64,000 nt of DNA from Oscillospiraceae bacterium. GTDB lineage: Bacteria; Bacillota; Clostridia; Christensenellales; QALW01. A program made the position numbers and the translations under genes. The notes under the pieces are model-generated. The model was not told the origin of the DNA, searched no databases, and saw nothing but the letters and a program-made list of their open reading frames with translations. Below are positions 37,464-47,400 of the stretch, piece after piece (the first letter of the stretch is position 1; each line of letters opens with the position of its first letter). The stretch lies in NCBI GenBank assembly GCA_022009755.1, contig CP091722.1, forward strand, positions 1,868,001 through 1,932,000, in the 5' to 3' direction.

Positions 37464-37702
37464 ATTCTCCTCCGTATTTTTCAAACAGAATGTGCCGCGA
37501 ACACCGCTGCGGCCGATATAAATAAGTATATGCTCCGGCGCGCCTTTTATTCCTAAAGCAAAAAAGCGGATTGGCCGTTGCTGCCCGCTTTGCCGGCGGA
37601 TAAAAAAGACGCCCCGAAAGCGTCTTTTGAAATTGCGGCAATTAAGCAATTATTTAATTATTCCGAATTATTTCCCGGGCGGCGCTGCGGTTTCGCCGCC
37701 AT

Positions 37703-38245
37703 TTACTTTTTAAGCTCCGCATACTGTGCGGCAGTCATGCCGTAAACATAACGGTCGGCAAAGGAGCCGTTATCAAGCAGGATATCGTCCGTAAGCATAC
37801 CTTCTTTGCGGAAGCCCAGCTTTTCGGCAAGCCGCTGAGCCTCGATATGATCGGTATCTATGGAAAGAGTTACCTTGTTGTAACCCAAAGTTTCGAAGCA
37901 ATTGGCAAGCATTTCGCAGGTGGTGCGGTAGGCAATGCCGCGTCTGGTGAATTCCGGCTGGCCGATAAGAATGTAGTATTCCGCCTTGCGGTTATGCTCA
38001 TCAATGTTAAAAAGGCCCACCATGCCTATGGGCTTTTTGGTGCCGTCCTCATAAAGAGCGTGGATAATAAAATCGTTCCGGCCGCGGTCTATAAGCGAAC
38101 GCTGGAACCATTGCGCGCCCGCCTGCTCTCCGGCGGGAAGCTGGGTGTGAAAATGCTTTGTAAGCGCCTGATTGCCGCTCCATGCTATAACAGCCGGAAT
38201 ATCGCTTCTTTCTGCTTTGCGGATACTTAAACGAAAGCTTGCCAT
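37703..38245 (-). CDS. GNAT N-acetyltransferase (RimJ/RimL-like)
   Basis: 180 residues of the acetyl-CoA-dependent N-acetyltransferase fold: N-terminal FRLSIRKAERSDIPAVI, beta4 KPIGMVGLFNID, acetyl-CoA loop QPEFTRRGIAYRTTC, and DHIEAQRLAEKLGFRKEG at the end. Similar to enzymes acting on ribosomal proteins or amino sugars; the substrate is unknown. Start 38245 is the best-supported Met, though its ribosome site is mediocre. Confidence 0.82.
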   Translation of the reverse strand: MASFRLSIRKAERSDIPAVIAWSGNQALTKHFHTQLPAGEQAGAQWFQRSLIDRGRNDFIIHALYEDGTKKPIGMVGLFNIDEHNRKAEYYILIGQPEFTRRGIAYRTTCEMLANCFETLGYNKVTLSIDTDHIEAQRLAEKLGFRKEGMLTDDILLDNGSFADRYVYGMTAAQYAELKK

Positions 38246-38440
38246 GACCTGCACATACCTTTCTGCCGCCGCGGGATGCTTGCAAAAAAACATGTAAATT
38301 GCGGCGTGTAAGAATTTATTGACATATCAATGCCCGTTTTACTTTACCGCAGGCTCCTTTGATATTGAATCACGGCATCACACGGTGAAAACGAAGCAAT
38401 TATAAATATCTGCATGATAATTACTTACGATATTTACTGT

Positions 38441-38470
38441 ATTATAACAAACATTTTTCGGGTTTGTGAA
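38441..38470 (-). promoter_or_regulatory. Promoter upstream of the GNAT gene
   Basis: On the minus strand TTCACA (38470-38465), 18 nt, TATAAT (38446-38441). The remaining ~190 nt to the start codon show no clear feature apart from a TTGATATGTCAA dyad. Confidence 0.55.
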
Positions 38471-38618
38471 TATATATTTTGCAAATTGTTGCCCTTTTTG
38501 CGCAAAAAACCGCTATTTTAACGAAAAAAACGGAAAATCCGGCGAGATCGCGGCAATGCACTTGCGGCCTGAGTACGGCAAAACCTTAAAACACGGCATC
38601 GGATATTGCAGCAGCTTC

Positions 38619-38727
38619 GCCGCGCCGGGCCCTGCGGGCCCCGGCGTGCGCCGCCGGCGCACGCCTCGCGCCTTGCCGCCCTTACGCAAGCAGGCTTGCC
38701 GGGCGTCGGCAGCGCTTGCGGCGCGGC
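38619..38727. repeat. GC-rich multi-hairpin element B
   Basis: GCCGCGCC (38619-38626) pairs with GGCGCGGC (38720-38727). Inside are GGGCCC TGC GGGCCC, GTGCGCC GCC GGCGCAC, and a longer arm ending in GCAAGC AG GCTTGC. The closing stem is identical to that of element C in inverted order. It occupies the 38294-38960 gap together with the GNAT promoter and the sipL terminator. Confidence 0.65.
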
Positions 38728-38814
38728 TTATCGGTTTCGCGGCTGTTTCTCATCTCCGCCCCGCAAATGCCGTATACCGCTTTTCTCCCCCGCAGCTTAA
38801 CATCGGCACGGCGC

Positions 38815-38854
38815 AAAAAAGCCGCCCGTCTTACCCGAATGTAAGACAAGCGGC
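38815..38854 (-). terminator. Terminator after the SipL-like gene
   Basis: GTCTTAC/GTAAGAC plus GCCGC/GCGGC arms with a 2x2 internal loop (38821-38854); on the minus strand it is followed by TTTTTT (38820-38815). Confidence 0.8.
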
Positions 38855-38960
38855 CGTGCTTATATAGATAAGTGTAATTGCATACGGTTCTGAAGGCGGC
38901 TATAATAATCATGAGCCTTGGGCGCATGCCTGACAGCCGCATGCCTGTTAAAGAGGAATA

Positions 38961-40465
38961 TTATCCCCGCAGACGGCGGTACACCGTAATGCGGGTGCCC
39001 GATTCAAGAATAGCGCCTTCATCAAGGCCGGGGTTCTGCTGCGCAAGCTCCTGCGGGGCAATACCCAATTCCTCGCCCACGGAAAAAAGCGTCTCTCCGC
39101 TGCGGGCAATGTATATGCACAGGCCGCAGGGCTTTTCCCGCGGGGCGGTCGCGGTAAAATCGGTAAGCACGCGCAGCGTGCCGGGGGAGGACACCGTAAG
39201 CCCCAGCTGCAGCACCATGCGTATTTCGCACTTGCTGCCCGCAAGGGCCGCCTGAAGAGTGTCAATATCCGGGCAGGCAAATACCGTGCTTGCGGGCGTG
39301 CAGCTGCAATCGGTGTTAAGCTCAAAATCGGCATAGGTGTCAAAGCCGGTCAGCTCCCCCGTGCCGGAGGCAATGTACAGCACCCGGAAGCAGGCCCGCA
39401 TCATAAGGCGGACTGTACCGCTTTGCGCCTCTGTGCTCAGCGTCTGCACATAGGCGTTAACGGCGCATATCCGTGCAATCGGCTGTGCGCCCTGCGGCGC
39501 GTCCAGCAATATGCGTACGCTTTGCCTGCGCACAAGACATTCAATGCCGGGCAGCTCCGCATTTGAAAGCTGCATTGGGTTTTGTCAACGGTGCTGTATG
39601 CGGCGGTAACCGCTTTGACGCTTCTTTTTCGGCTTACGCAGGCGGTGCAGCAAAGGCTTATATCGCAGGCAAGCACGCGCCGCTCGCCCTGCTCGTTGTC
39701 CTGTGGCAGCACCGTGCCCTCCTCCGGGGATATATCAAGGCATACCGTGTCATCGGGCTGTACGCCGGGGGCCTCTATTACGGCGGAAAAAGGAATGCGG
39801 TCCGCCACCTGCGCTACCGGCTCGTATTCATCACTGCCGGAGTACAGAACGCTCAGCACAACATCTCCCGATACCATAACCGCGTCGGTGTCGGCCTGTA
39901 CGCCGTTTATGCATACGCTGGGGGAGACCTGAAGGCACTGCTCCACCTCCGGCATGCGCACGCTAAGCTCTATGTTCTCCCGCACGGCGGTGCGCTGCGT
40001 AAATATCCCCACAAGAGCGGAGCATTCGGCCTCCGTGCTTAAAAGCTGAACATCGGGGGAGACTATATCCGTAATAACCTCGGTTTCAACAGGCGAAGCG
40101 ATAAAAAAGCACACCTGAACCGTAACCTCCAGCACCGCGCTGCTGCCCTCCATGCGGCATTTGCACATTGTTACCCGTGCTCTTGCCGCTGCGGCGGAGT
40201 TTTCGGCAGCGGGCACGGCTACGGCAAAATCCTGCTGCGCCTGCGAGGTTTCGGGGGTTTCCCCCTCAAGGGTCACTCCGCCCCGCACAACGCCCTCGGC
40301 GCGCGCCTCTCCGCCCTGTACGCGGCAGGAAACCACATAGGCCCGTGCATTGCCGCACAGAACCTTACGGTCAGTGCCCGCAAGGGGAAGTATCATGCGC
40401 AGGGTCTGCTCTGCGCTTGTCATGCTTACAGTGTCGCAATGAAGCTGCTCTTTATTTATTTCCAT
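38961..40465 (-). CDS. SipL-like spore protein: SPOCS (DUF3794) repeats plus LysM, one frameshift
   Basis: Resembles SipL, the mother-cell coat morphogenetic protein that binds SpoIVA in clostridia. Repaired length is 501 residues. Three SPOCS-type units are visible (beginning near CDTVSMTSAEQTL, CKCRMEGSSAVLEVTVQVCF and QMQ/MQLSNAELPGIECLV regions), then a C-terminal LysM (IYIARSGETLFSVGEELGI...QQNPGL). One C is missing at 39577-39579; adding it reads DKTPMQLSNAEL. The start at 40465 has GGAGG upstream and a sigma-E-type promoter lies behind it. Confidence 0.85.
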
Positions 40466-40497
40466 ATCCGTTCTTCCTCCCTGATATATGCTGCTAT

Positions 40498-40526
40498 ACC
40501 ATACGCGCACGCGGTGGGGATTATTC
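40498..40526 (-). promoter_or_regulatory. Candidate sigma-E promoter of the SipL-like gene
   Basis: Minus strand: GAATAAT (40526-40520), 14 nt, CGTATGGT (40505-40498). The spacing and partial match to the sigma-E pattern fit mother-cell expression. Confidence 0.5.
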
Positions 40527-40613
40527 AAACTTTTTTGGCCCTGCGGGCTTGAAAAAGCAAAAAATACGGCGGCACGCAAAGGAGAAAAGGAATAAATATG
40601 CAGATAAAAACCC

Positions 40614-40642
40614 TTGAAAGACAAGGAGAAGTGCGGTATAAT
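40614..40642 (+). promoter_or_regulatory. Promoter of the histidine phosphatase gene
   Basis: TTGAAA (40614-40619), 17 nt, TATAAT (40637-40642). Confidence 0.8.
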
Positions 40643-40695
40643 CCGTATCGAGAGCCAAAAGGCACAGGCAAATAAAATTAAAACGGAGAAAAGCA

Positions 40696-41424
40696 ATGCA
40701 GTTTTTGATAATTCGCCACGGCGACCCCGATTATGTGCACGATTCCCTCACCGAAAAGGGCTTTCGGGAGGCGGAGCTGCTGGCCCGGCGGCTTAAAAAG
40801 GAGGGCGTGGATAAAATATATGTATCGCCCTTGGGCAGAGCGGCGGCAACGGCCGCACCTACCGCAAAAGCGTTGGGGCTTGCGCCGGAAACTCTGCAAT
40901 GGCTGAGGGAATTTCCCGTTACGCTGGCGCAGACGGGGCATAACCCCAATCCGCAGGGCAAATGCCCATGGAATATTTTTCCCGATGAGTGGCACGCGCA
41001 GGAATGCGTGTATGATAAAGACGGCTGGAGGGATTTTTCGCTGTACCGCGATACCGGCATAGCGGAGTATTATGATATGATCTCCGGGGAGCTGGATGCC
41101 CTCTTTGAGCGGCACGGCTATGTGCGCGATAACGGCTTTTACCGCATAAAGCCGGGGTATGAAAACAGCAGGGAGACCGTGGCGCTTTTCTGCCATCACG
41201 GCGTGGGGTGCGCGCTGCTTGCCCATATATGCTCAGTACCCCTGCCTCAGTTTTGGCATACATTTTTTCTTACCACCAGCAGCGTAACAAGAATCCTTAT
41301 GGAAAAGCACCGCCCGGACGGACGCAGCGCCGTGGCGCGCATCATTGCCCTTGCCGATACCTCCCATCTTTATGCGGGAAATGAGCCCGTGTCCTCCTCC
41401 GGCCTGCATTCGCCCATTGAATAA
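40696..41424 (+). CDS. Histidine phosphatase superfamily protein
   Basis: 242-residue phosphoglycerate-mutase-fold protein: phosphoacceptor motif IIRHGDPDY near the N-terminus, YVSPLGRAAATA, and the second catalytic His in ALFCHHGVGCALL. An unusual middle insertion rich in aromatic residues (WNIFPDEWHAQECVYDKDGW) may shape substrate choice. A single gene with its own promoter; the substrate is unknown. Confidence 0.85.
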   Translation: MQFLIIRHGDPDYVHDSLTEKGFREAELLARRLKKEGVDKIYVSPLGRAAATAAPTAKALGLAPETLQWLREFPVTLAQTGHNPNPQGKCPWNIFPDEWHAQECVYDKDGWRDFSLYRDTGIAEYYDMISGELDALFERHGYVRDNGFYRIKPGYENSRETVALFCHHGVGCALLAHICSVPLPQFWHTFFLTTSSVTRILMEKHRPDGRSAVARIIALADTSHLYAGNEPVSSSGLHSPIE

Positions 41425-41498
41425 ACAGGGCTGGGAAAACGCATGCGTAATGCGTGCGTAATCAAAGCCTTTTCTGCGGGAAAGTGCATAAAAACCCC

Positions 41499-41527
41499 TT
41501 GACGGACACAAAAACCGATGATATAAT
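41499..41527 (+). promoter_or_regulatory. Promoter of rplJ-rplL
   Basis: TTGACG (41499-41504), 17 nt, TATAAT (41522-41527). Confidence 0.85.
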
Positions 41528-41544
41528 ACCCGATGTTAATGAAA

Positions 41545-41652
41545 TATTCCCATCTTACCGTAGACAGCAGGTGCTTTTGCGTAAATCCTGCCGAGGCAAG
41601 AGAGTCTCAGCTATGTTCTGATTCCCTCATGTCGCGCGGCATGGGGTTTTTT
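41545..41652 (+). ncRNA. Ribosomal protein L10 leader with attenuator hairpin
   Basis: The leader carries the segments TTACCGTAGACAGCAGGTGC and AATCCTGCCGAGGCAA, which resemble the L10-L12 binding leader of Firmicutes. It ends in an 11-bp hairpin (41625-41646, CCTCATGTCGC...GGCATGGGG with G-U pairs) followed by TTTTTT (41647-41652), so it can terminate transcription before rplJ. Autogenous control by L10(L12) is known for this leader type. Confidence 0.8.
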
Positions 41653-41683
41653 GTTGGCAAAAAACTTACAGGAGGGAAATGCA

Positions 41684-42178
41684 ATGTCTGAAGCTGCAAT
41701 CAGTGCAAAGAGCGAAATAGTCAGCCAGATCAAGGACAAGCTTTCAAGAGCAAAGAGCGTTGTGATCGTTGACTATCGCGGTCTGACTGTAAGCGAGGTT
41801 ACGGAGCTTCGCAACAATATGCGCGCCGCCGGTGTGGAGTACAAGGTGCTCAAGAACACCATGATGAGCCGCGCATGCGAGGAGCTGGGCATCACGGGCG
41901 TGGAGGAGCATCTTTCCGGCCCCAGTGCTTTCTGCTTCGGTTACGATGATCCGGTATCCGCGCCGAAGATCATGAAGGAGTTTGCCGAAAAGGTAAACAA
42001 AACCGAGATCAAGGGCGGTATTATGGATAATGCCGCAATTGACAACAAGGTAGTGGAGAAGCTGGCGTCTACCCCCAGCAAAGAGGTTCTTCTTACAAGA
42101 CTTATGTGGTCCATCACCGGCAGCGTTCGTTCGCTGGCTATCGGCCTCAACGCAGTCAAGGAGAAGATGGAGGCTTAA
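41684..42178 (+). CDS. rplJ: Ribosomal protein L10
   Basis: 164 residues; stalk base protein that binds 23S rRNA and the L12 dimers. Seen: VVIVDYRGLTVSEVTELRNNMRAAGVEYKVLKNT, with the C-terminal L12-binding helix LMWSITGSVRSLAIGLNAV. The ATG at 41684 follows AGGAGGGAAATGCA. The usual upstream rplK-rplA pair is absent; the leader and promoter are directly in front. Confidence 0.97.
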   Translation: MSEAAISAKSEIVSQIKDKLSRAKSVVIVDYRGLTVSEVTELRNNMRAAGVEYKVLKNTMMSRACEELGITGVEEHLSGPSAFCFGYDDPVSAPKIMKEFAEKVNKTEIKGGIMDNAAIDNKVVEKLASTPSKEVLLTRLMWSITGSVRSLAIGLNAVKEKMEA

Positions 42179-42224
42179 GTCTCCAAAGACAAACATTAAA
42201 ATTATTTAATCGGAGGAAATTATC

Positions 42225-42590
42225 ATGACTATCGCAGAAATCGTAGAAGCTATAAAGTCCATGACCATTCTTGAGGTTGCTGACCTCGTAAAGGCTATTG
42301 AGGATGAGTTCGGCGTATCCGCAGCTCCCGTTGCGGTTGCCGGCGGCGCTGCTCCCGCTGCTGCTGCGGCTGAGGAGAAGACCGAGTTTGATGTTGTTCT
42401 TAAGGAAGTCGGCGCTAACAAGCTGGCTGTTATCAAGGCTGTCCGTGAGATCACCGGCCTTGGCCTTAAAGAGGCTAAGGACATGGTTGAGTCCGCGCCC
42501 AAGACCGTTAAGGAAGGCGTTTCCAAGGACGAGGCTGAGACCCTTAAGGCTAAGCTGGCTGAGGCCGGCGCAGTTGTTGAGCTGAAGTAA
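42225..42590 (+). CDS. rplL: Ribosomal protein L7/L12
   Basis: 121-residue stalk protein that recruits translational GTPases. N-terminal dimerisation helix pair (IVEAIKSMTILEVADLVKAIEDEFGV), Ala-rich hinge, and C-terminal domain KTEFDVVLKEVGANKLAVIKAVREITGLGLKEAK. Ribosome site CGGAGGAAAT. Strong codon bias compared with neighbours, as expected. Confidence 0.98.
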   Translation: MTIAEIVEAIKSMTILEVADLVKAIEDEFGVSAAPVAVAGGAAPAAAAAEEKTEFDVVLKEVGANKLAVIKAVREITGLGLKEAKDMVESAPKTVKEGVSKDEAETLKAKLAEAGAVVELK

Positions 42591-42619
42591 TCATCAACAA
42601 AAAATAAAGCGCAGCTTTT

Positions 42620-42646
42620 GCCGCGGGATAATTCCCGCGGCTTTTT
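42620..42646 (+). terminator. Terminator after rplL
   Basis: GCCGCGGGA/TCCCGCGGC (42620-42628 and 42633-42641) followed by TTTTT. Confidence 0.92.
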
Positions 42647-42707
42647 GTTTTTTACAGCCGTATTTATGCACATTTGTCGTAAAACCGCTTTGCATACATT
42701 CGCCGTT

Positions 42708-43841
42708 TCATTCTTCCGCGGGACGGAACACGGCTATTTCCTCCACCGTTTCCGCGCATATCTCAAGCAGCGCGCCGCCGTTATATTCCGTGCAGGAAAA
42801 CGATATTCTCTCCGGCGTTATCCCGTCAAGCCGCTCATCAAGCAGGCATCGCAGCCGGGCTTCGTTTTCCTTTAACAGCTCCTGAGGGGTTATACGCACC
42901 GTGCGCTTTTGCTGCTCGTAATATGTAATGCTTTCCGATAATACGGGCAGCCCCCGGTACATAATGGGGCGGGATTGCGAAACGGCGGTGTAATTTTCAA
43001 ATTCCGGCCTTGCACCGAAGCTGCGGCCGAAAATACGCACGCCCTCTATGCGCTGCATTCGCCCCGTGGGCTCGGTAACCTCTTTTTCAAGGGGCAGCTG
43101 CATATATACCGAGGTCCACACCCGCGCGCGGCATTTGCCCATGGCGGCAACATAGCCCGCAGACTCGCCGCCGTACATAAGCTCGCCGCTTATCAGCACC
43201 TGCCCGGGCAGCACCAGCTGCCCCGTGCGCACCTTGGCCGTGCCCTGAAGCACGGTAAGCTCCTCTATTACCGCCGTTTTTTTGGCCGTAAGGTCGCCGG
43301 GCGTCATGTAGTCCGGCATTTCGGGCTCGTTTTTTTCCTTAACGGTTACGGTCACATACGCACCCTGCCCGCTTACGCAGGCCCACTGCACGCGCCCGTC
43401 CCTTATAAGGGCGGCCTCCGCTTTTTCCAGCATTTCGCCGCTTGCCCTTGCGCCCGGCACTATGCCGCTTTGCGCAAGCTGCGCCATTACCCAATCGGGG
43501 CTTATTCCGCTTATGCCGTATATGCGGAAGAAAAACACCCGCCCCTGAAGCAGTATAAGGGCAGCGGCGGTTATGACGGCAGCCGCGCCCAGCCCCGCGC
43601 GGCGGAAAAGTTGCTTAAGCTTTACGGAAATGCCGCCGTTTTCCGCAATGCGCACCGAAAGCCCCGCAGCGCTTATTTTTTCTGCGTCGCCGGGGGTGCA
43701 AAGCGCGCTTATGCAGGTGGGGGAGAGGCGGCGCACACGGTGCAGCACAGCCCCGGTTTTCGCTATTCTGCCAAGCTCCCGCTCCGGGGTAAGGCTGCGC
43801 AGATATATGCGCACATAGCCTGTAAGCCGTATTTTGTCCAT
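42708..43841 (-). CDS. yqfD: Sporulation protein YqfD
   Basis: 377-residue mother-cell membrane protein needed for efficient sporulation in Bacillus. N-terminal soluble part (GYVRIYLRSLTPERELGRIAKTG), a membrane helix near residue 80 (AAAVITAAALILLQGRVFFF), FRIYGISGISPDWVMAQL, and a long extracytoplasmic domain (LVLPGQVLISGELMYGGES). The ATG at 43841 overlaps the yqfC stop by one base, so the pair is translationally coupled. Confidence 0.92.
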   Translation of the reverse strand: MDKIRLTGYVRIYLRSLTPERELGRIAKTGAVLHRVRRLSPTCISALCTPGDAEKISAAGLSVRIAENGGISVKLKQLFRRAGLGAAAVITAAALILLQGRVFFFRIYGISGISPDWVMAQLAQSGIVPGARASGEMLEKAEAALIRDGRVQWACVSGQGAYVTVTVKEKNEPEMPDYMTPGDLTAKKTAVIEELTVLQGTAKVRTGQLVLPGQVLISGELMYGGESAGYVAAMGKCRARVWTSVYMQLPLEKEVTEPTGRMQRIEGVRIFGRSFGARPEFENYTAVSQSRPIMYRGLPVLSESITYYEQQKRTVRITPQELLKENEARLRCLLDERLDGITPERISFSCTEYNGGALLEICAETVEEIAVFRPAEE

Positions 43842-44146
43842 CACTCTTCCTCCGTTTCTCCGCGCCGCTTGTAGGATACGCTGCATATGCGCCCGGTAAG
43901 CACGAGCATGCCGCCGGAGAGCTCCTTTGCGCTGAGGTTTCGCCCCTCCAGGGCAATATCAAAATTGCGGCATACAAGGCGCACGAGGCGGTCGCTGAAT
44001 ACGGGCATGGAGAGAAAATTCTCCACCGTGCAGTAGCTGTCCTGTATCAGATGCACCCCCACGCTTCCGAAAACCGCCTCTGGGGGCAGGTCTATAAAGT
44101 GCGCTATGCGGGCCTGAGTGTCTCCGTTAAGGTGTTTGCGTTTCAT
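43841..44146 (-). CDS. yqfC: YabP/YqfC-family sporulation protein
   Basis: 101 residues of the YabP/YqfC family: IDLPPEAVFGSVGVHLIQDSYCTVENF and LSAKELSGGMLVLTGRICSVSY. The ribosome site AAGGGGGAAG precedes the ATG at 44146. It is first in a yqfC-yqfD unit with a sigma-E-like promoter upstream. Confidence 0.92.
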   Translation of the reverse strand: MKRKHLNGDTQARIAHFIDLPPEAVFGSVGVHLIQDSYCTVENFLSMPVFSDRLVRLVCRNFDIALEGRNLSAKELSGGMLVLTGRICSVSYKRRGETEEE

Positions 44147-44233
44147 TTTCTTCCCCCTTGCACGGCAGCGGCGGCGCTTTTTATGAAGAAATGTCCGCCG
44201 TGACTGATTTGTCCGCGCTTTATTACATGCTTG

Positions 44234-44262
44234 ATTATATGAACGGGGACTTTATATAATTC
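44234..44262 (-). promoter_or_regulatory. Candidate sigma-E promoter of yqfC-yqfD
   Basis: Minus strand GAATTAT (44262-44256), 14 nt, CATATAAT (44241-44234), a good fit to the sigma-E pattern. The 44147-44467 gap otherwise contains only the opposing promoter at 44356. Confidence 0.6.
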
Positions 44263-44355
44263 CGGGGGAGGCGACGATGAAAAGGATGAAGAATATGACG
44301 GGCATTTCGGAATTGCTTTTTTTGTTCACAAAACCGACAAAAATTGCCGTTTGAA

Positions 44356-44385
44356 TTGACATTAAAGCAGGTGTCGGATTATAAT
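44356..44385 (+). promoter_or_regulatory. Promoter of the large repeat protein
   Basis: TTGACA (44356-44361), 18 nt, TATAAT (44380-44385). Confidence 0.8.
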
Positions 44386-44467
44386 ACAACCGTTATTATT
44401 TATATATTATGAATCGGATGCGCCTTGTTTTTTTCCAAGGCACATCGAAAGGAAGTGCGGTTTTCAG

Positions 44468-47400
44468 ATGAATCGGGATGCGGCAAATTCTGCTTCCGGG
44501 CAGAAAAAGAACAGGTGGAGTCTCGGAAAAAGGATCGTTGCCGGATGCGCGCTTTTGTTGGCTGTGGTGCTTTTGCTTCTGGGAGCAAGGTGGATATTCT
44601 CTGCCTCGGGCAATAAGCCGACACCGGGAGGGGAGGGCGTCATGGCTACGCCGCCTGCGGAGGGCGATCCGTCCATGTACACTCCCCGGCAAAATTTTGC
44701 CATGGCCTCGGGCGCGCTTTTGCAGCTGGACGGCTATACAAGCCGCACCACCGGCAATGTAGTAGCGGCTTTGGGCTTTATAAACTATGAGCAGACGGTG
44801 TCCAACAAGCGTACCGTAAACGGCAGCGATGTTTTCAGCGAGGCGATAAGCCTTTCCTCTCTTAAAAAGGTGGGGGAGCAGAAATATTTTACCGGCCGCG
44901 AGGATGTGCTGGTGCGGAAGGCGGACAGCCTTTCCGCGCAGAGCGTTACATGGTCGGACAGCGCGTACAGGCTCAGCTGGGAGGAGTTTTACGGCGCCTA
45001 CGGCTTTGACCCGCGCGCCCTTACCTCCTTTATCGTAAACGAGCAGACCGTGATAAGCGAGGAAAGCCTTGACAACGGCGAGGGCAACTATACCTTCCGC
45101 TATGTGCTTACTCCCGAGTCGGCCTCCAATTACTGCCGCGAGGTAAAGGTCATGAGCGGGGCGTCGGATTACCCGGTTTTCAGCTCCGTGGTGCTTACCC
45201 TTACGGTGGATTCCCTCTGGCGGCCGCTGGTGCTGGAGCGGGAAACCGTATATCAGGTTAATATCCCGGTCATCGGCAAGGCGGAATGCCATGAGCATCT
45301 GACGGAGGTGTTCTCCGATTTCAGCAAGACCGAGGAGATCAAATGATGTAGGGGAAATAACCGACAAGCCGGAGGAAGGCAAGGACGATACCCTTAAGGA
45401 GATCGCCGATGCGCTGGCGGCGCAGCCCTGCTATAAAGTAAATCTCAGCGGAAGCGTAAACGGCTCCCTTACCGTGTTTGTTGCGCTGGATGCGCAGAAG
45501 GAGCCGATAGCTGACGGCATAACCCTTCTTGCAAAGGGAGATATCGGCGCCGCGCAGCTGTTTATGGCCTATAAGGACGGGAAGCTGTATGCAAAAAGCG
45601 GAAATGTGAAGCTGGCCATACAGAAGGATTCCGCAGTCGAAGCGGTAAAGGCGGTGTTTGAACTGCTTGGCAGAGAGCTGCCCAGCATAAACACCGACAG
45701 TCTTGATATAGACAGGCTTAAGGATAACCTTAAAATTGAGCAGAGCGAAACCGGGCTTACGGCCGTATACAGTGCATCGGGCATAGAGGCAACGGCACAG
45801 CTGGATACAGGGGAGGGCTTCCGCCTTGTAAGCGCCGAGGCCAAAATCAGCAGCGGCGGCGTAACGGAGAAGATCACCGTGCGCCCGGCGGAAACGGCTG
45901 TATTTGAGGATACTGACGACTGCTGCGATTTTACCGGCGCGGAAAACATCATAAAGGCATGGGCAAAGGCGGCGGGAGCGCAAAGCACCTCCTTTGAGGC
46001 CCGGCTTACAAGAAACGGCAAAACCTATAATGCGCAGCTGAGGCTTAATAACAAAACGGGCGAGCTGGAGATAACAAGCAATATAAACGGAGCGGATGTC
46101 CGCCTTGTGTACAGGGACGAGCTGTACATAAACATAGGCAATATTGCGGTAAAAGCGCAGAAAAGCGATATTTCCGCGCTTAAGGAGCTGCTTGCGCCCC
46201 TTATGCCGGATTCCGATGCGCTGCTTACGCTTATTCCGCAGGAGTATGTTGATTTTATAGTGAAGTTTACTCCGCAGAGCGTGCTTGACGCCGTAAGCGG
46301 CCTGACATGGGACGGCAGCAGAATAAAGCTGGCTGCCCGCATGGGAAACGATGGGCTGAGCGCGGAAATAAGCGAAAATGAGCTGATTCTGGACGGCATA
46401 ACGCTGGCGGGAGCACAGAACCGCGTTGAGGTGCGGCTTACCGGCACCGGCGATAAGCCTGTGTATTTGATACGCAGGGCGAATACGCCGATGTGACGGA
46501 AGTGGCGCAGGCCGTAAGGGCAGTGTATAATACCGTTAAAAAGGACAGTATTTCCCTTAATGTGCGCCTGAAGGTGACGGCGGACGGCATTGCGGATTTT
46601 GAAACAAACGGCATTGTTACCCTTATAAGAAACGGCAGCAGCCTTGATGCGGAGGTTTCGCTTATAATAGGCGGCCGCAAGCTTAAGCTGGTATATGCCT
46701 CGGAGCGCTTTACCGCGGATTATAACGGCATAAAGCTTACCGCCTCCAAGGAACAGGTGCTGGGCGTGCTGGCGGCGGCAAAGGAGCTTACGGGGCTGGA
46801 CATTCCGCTGCTTGACGGGCTTCTTCCCGAGGCGCCGCCGCTGCCTCAGGGGCTTAAGGAGCTGCTTGAGCCGGTTATAAGCGGCAGCGGCGAAGTGGGC
46901 AGGCATATTGCCTCTTTGGATGCCGCGCAGCTGCTTGCGGCAGTGAAATCGCTTAGCGTACAGGACGGCAAAGCGGTGCTTACAATGGATTCCGGGGCGC
47001 TTACCGGAGTGCAGGCCGGGGATACTGCGGTAACGCTGGAATACGGCGACGGTCTGCTTACAAGGGCGCTTTTGGAGAATATGCCTGTAAGCGCGCAGAA
47101 AACAATTACATTCGCTGCGGAATTTGCATATCCCGAGGCCGCCGAGGCGGTGCTGCCCGGCGACATTGCAAGCTATATTCCCTATGAATTCCTTAAGGAA
47201 ACCGTGCAGTCCTGGCAGGCGGCGCTTAAAGACAAAAACCGGCTGTTCAGGGTAACGCTTAATGCAGAGGATAAGAGCCTTGAGGCAACGGTGCGCATAA
47301 ATGCCGAAACGGGCGAGGTGCTGCTTAGTACGGAGATCAGCGGCATAGCGGTAAAGGCGGTATACAGCGAAGGCGTTATATACCTGACCTCCGGCAATAT

